This document shows positions 62,386 to 64,000 of a stretch of 64,000 bases of DNA, piece by piece (within the stretch, counting starts at the first letter, position 1; the number at the start of each line of letters is the position of its first letter). Below the pieces are notes generated by a model, which saw only the letters and a list, made by a program, of their open reading frames with translations, did no database searches and was not told the DNA's origin. This DNA is from Pedobacter insulae (GTDB lineage Bacteria; Bacteroidota; Bacteroidia; Sphingobacteriales; Sphingobacteriaceae). Location: contig NZ_FOPP01000001.1 of NCBI RefSeq assembly GCF_900113525.1, positions 62,001-126,000 on the forward strand, read 5' to 3'. The translations under genes and the position numbers were made by a program.

Positions 62386-62429
62386 TTGGACTTATATTGG
62401 ACTCATACTGGACTCATATTGGACTCATC
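62386..62429. repeat. Four tandem 11-bp repeats
   Basis: TTGGACTTATA, TTGGACTCATA, CTGGACTCATA and TTGGACTCATC follow without gaps between anmK and the DeoR-type gene. Slippage-prone and non-coding; no hairpin is formed by them. Confidence 0.75.
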
Positions 62430-62513
62430 TCGAAAAAAACACGAAGCAATCCCGAAGCAGAGGCGAAGCTTCTCTTATTGTTGCAGACACATATGTCGCC
62501 TCTAAAGGTTAAA

Positions 62514-63260
62514 TTATAAGATCTGTAATCCCTTAGCTTGATAGGGCTTTAAGCTTTCATCATTAGGTTCCAATTCGGTGATTAGATAACTAATTTGCCC
62601 TAAGGCAGCAACTTTCAGTCGCAAGGTAATATTTAACTTCTCAGAAATGCACAATACCGCTGTTTTTTTAGATGAACTCAGCATTGTTTTCTTTAATTGA
62701 TTTATTTCCCAATCCGTATCGGTTAAGCCGTCTGTGGGGTGTACCGCGCTTACACCCATTAAGCACAAATCAACATTAATTTCTGAAAGCTGATTAATTA
62801 CCTGGCCTCCATAAGTTATTTGAGAATTCTTGGAGAACAGACCGCCAATTAAAATGACCTCAATTTTCGGGTACTTGGCAAGTTCCACCGCTACCAGTGG
62901 ACTAATCGTAAAGAATGTTGCCTGCAAATTTTCCGGTAATTGCTTCACCATTTCTATAATGGTGGTACCACCCCCTGTTAGAATGAACATTCCGTCCTTA
63001 ATTAAGGATAGGGCTTTTTTGGCAATGCCAATCTTGGCATCCTTTGCATATACCGTACTATCATCAAAACTAGAATGATAAGATTTAGACAAAGCGCCGC
63101 CATGTACTTTATATAATAGGTTGTCGTCAGATAGTTCTTGCAAGTCCCTTCTGATGGTATCTTCAGAAACATTGAGCAACTGGACAAGGTCGGATGTTAG
63201 CACCCTGTTATGCAAGTTGATTTGTCTCATTACGAAATCATGTCTTTCTTTTTTAAGCAT
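62514..63260 (-). CDS. DeoR/GlpR-family transcriptional regulator
   Basis: A 248-residue regulator. The N-terminal winged HTH is RHDFVMRQINLHNRVLTSDL, VSEDTIRRDLQELSDD (recognition helix ~30-45) and KVHGGAL. The C-terminal sugar-phosphate sensor domain (~75-240) has DGMFILTGGGTTIIEMVKQL and INVDLCLMGVSAV. DeoR-type regulators respond to phosphorylated sugars; with nagB, nagX-like and anmK nearby, an amino-sugar phosphate is a fair guess. It is divergent from the susC gene, so control of it is likely. Confidence 0.9.
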   Translation of the reverse strand: MLKKERHDFVMRQINLHNRVLTSDLVQLLNVSEDTIRRDLQELSDDNLLYKVHGGALSKSYHSSFDDSTVYAKDAKIGIAKKALSLIKDGMFILTGGGTTIIEMVKQLPENLQATFFTISPLVAVELAKYPKIEVILIGGLFSKNSQITYGGQVINQLSEINVDLCLMGVSAVHPTDGLTDTDWEINQLKKTMLSSSKKTAVLCISEKLNITLRLKVAALGQISYLITELEPNDESLKPYQAKGLQIL

Positions 63261-63492
63261 CTTTTATAGCTGTTTGGAATACTAATATAGTCAAATAAAA
63301 TTATAATGCGGGTATTTGCAGGTTTTTGCGATAATAATTTTTCTTCCTGAGTCAAAATAGTTAAGTAATTTCTTTTTTAACTGAAAAACATTTATGATAT
63401 TTACTTGGCTTTTGATAATTTGCGTATTAGTGCGTGTTTTTTCAGGGGTATAAAATCAAAAAACAAAACAAATTTTAACCAAATTGGCGTTT

Positions 63493-64000
63493 ATGAAAAA
63501 AAAACTACTCATGCTGTTTTTGGGCACGTTTTTGTTGGCTATTCAAGTGATGGCTCAGCAAATAACTGTTACTGGAAAGGTAACTTCAGCAGATGACGGG
63601 CAGCCTATTCCGGGTGCTTCCGTAAAAATTAAAGGTACTAATACGGCTGTGCAGACGGTTACTAATGGTACTTACTCCGTACAAACTAAAGCAGGGGATG
63701 TGCTTCAGTTTTCTTATTTAGGTTTCACTACGGTAGAGCGTACCGTTGGAACCGCAGGTACGATCAATGTTTCTTTAAGCGCTTCGGCCACTGGTTTAGA
63801 TCAAGTGGTTGTGGTAGGTTATGGAACTCAGAAAAAAGCAAATTTAACAGGTGCGGTAGCAAGTATCAATGTTGATCAGGCATTGGGAAGTAGGCCAATT
63901 GCCGATGTAGGTAGAGGTTTACAGGGTGCTGCGGCTGGTTTAACCGTAGTTATTCCAAGTGGAGAGGTTGGTTCTGATCCTATTATTAAAATTAGGGGTC
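63493..64000 (+). CDS. SusC/RagA-type TonB-dependent outer-membrane receptor, N-terminal part
   Basis: The first 169 residues of a gene that runs off the window. Signal peptide MKKKLLMLFLGTFLLAIQVM (cleavage after MAQ), a carboxypeptidase-like regulatory domain (ITVTGKVTSADDGQPIPGAS, then VKIKGTN...LQFSYLGFTT), the SusC hallmark VVVVGYGTQKKANLTGAVAS and the start of the plug (PIADVGRGLQGAAAGLTVVI). These receptors import glycans or other ligands, usually with a SusD lipoprotein encoded next. The substrate is unknown. It is divergent from the DeoR-type regulator. Confidence 0.93.
   Translation, partial: MKKKLLMLFLGTFLLAIQVMAQQITVTGKVTSADDGQPIPGASVKIKGTNTAVQTVTNGTYSVQTKAGDVLQFSYLGFTTVERTVGTAGTINVSLSASATGLDQVVVVGYGTQKKANLTGAVASINVDQALGSRPIADVGRGLQGAAAGLTVVIPSGEVGSDPIIKIRG

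Noticed and set aside
62386..62429. Tandem 11-bp repeats as an operator or iteron set
   Set aside because: No initiator gene or regulator-like palindrome accompanies them, so only the repeat itself can be supported.

Overview
The window is a stretch of bacterial chromosome from a member of the Bacteroidota, most likely a Sphingobacteriaceae (Pedobacter-like) species. The evidence is moderate-to-low GC, promoters of the TAnnTTTG type a few bases before start codons, a SusC/RagA outer-membrane receptor at the right edge, the gliding lipoprotein GldD, futalosine-type menaquinone genes and a large M16 peptidase. This assignment comes from gene content only.

Layout. 1-5.9 kb: the end of an AddA-like helicase-nuclease, an AddB-like nuclease, an acetyltransferase, a VOC protein and the pyruvate dehydrogenase E1 beta subunit. 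6-9.9 kb: an accessory island holding a truncated secreted hydrolase, then six minus-strand paralogues of an unrecognised ~130-residue membrane protein with small one-helix partners; several are frameshifted. 10-18.4 kb: Tex, an Lrp-type regulator, two tandem and very unusual tRNA-like genes, two secreted amidohydrolases and a small membrane protein. 18.5-22.7 kb: a trp locus with a readable attenuator (promoter, WQW leader peptide, antiterminator, terminator), then trpE, trpG and trpC but no trpD, trpF, trpB or trpA; a decayed and an intact beta-barrel gene follow. 22.8-37.6 kb: housekeeping and envelope genes (hflX, alginate-lyase-like, rbfA, hemolysin III, M23 peptidase, lipid kinase, App1-like phosphatase, aat, SNF2 helicase, ALDH7). 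37.8-52.2 kb: a TPR protein, a likely operon comA-like/aroE/gldD/MBL/FtsX-permease/lipoprotein, mqnD-mqnB, queD-folE, fabD, a 1242-residue histidine kinase and a coiled-coil membrane protein. 52.4-64 kb: a glycosidase-like protein, an M16 peptidase, then amino-sugar genes (NagX-like acyltransferase, NagB-deacetylase-like fusion, anmK), a DeoR-type regulator and the start of a susC gene.

Two families of palindromic intergenic repeats run through the window. One is built on CGTCATTGCGAGGTACGAAG, the other on CCGACTTCGTAAGTCGG. A REP-associated tyrosine transposase at 58.2-58.7 kb is bracketed by the second family.

The most interesting items are the pair of class II tRNA-like genes with GTC anticodons and 41- and 72-nt variable regions, the trp attenuator, and the decaying membrane-protein array.
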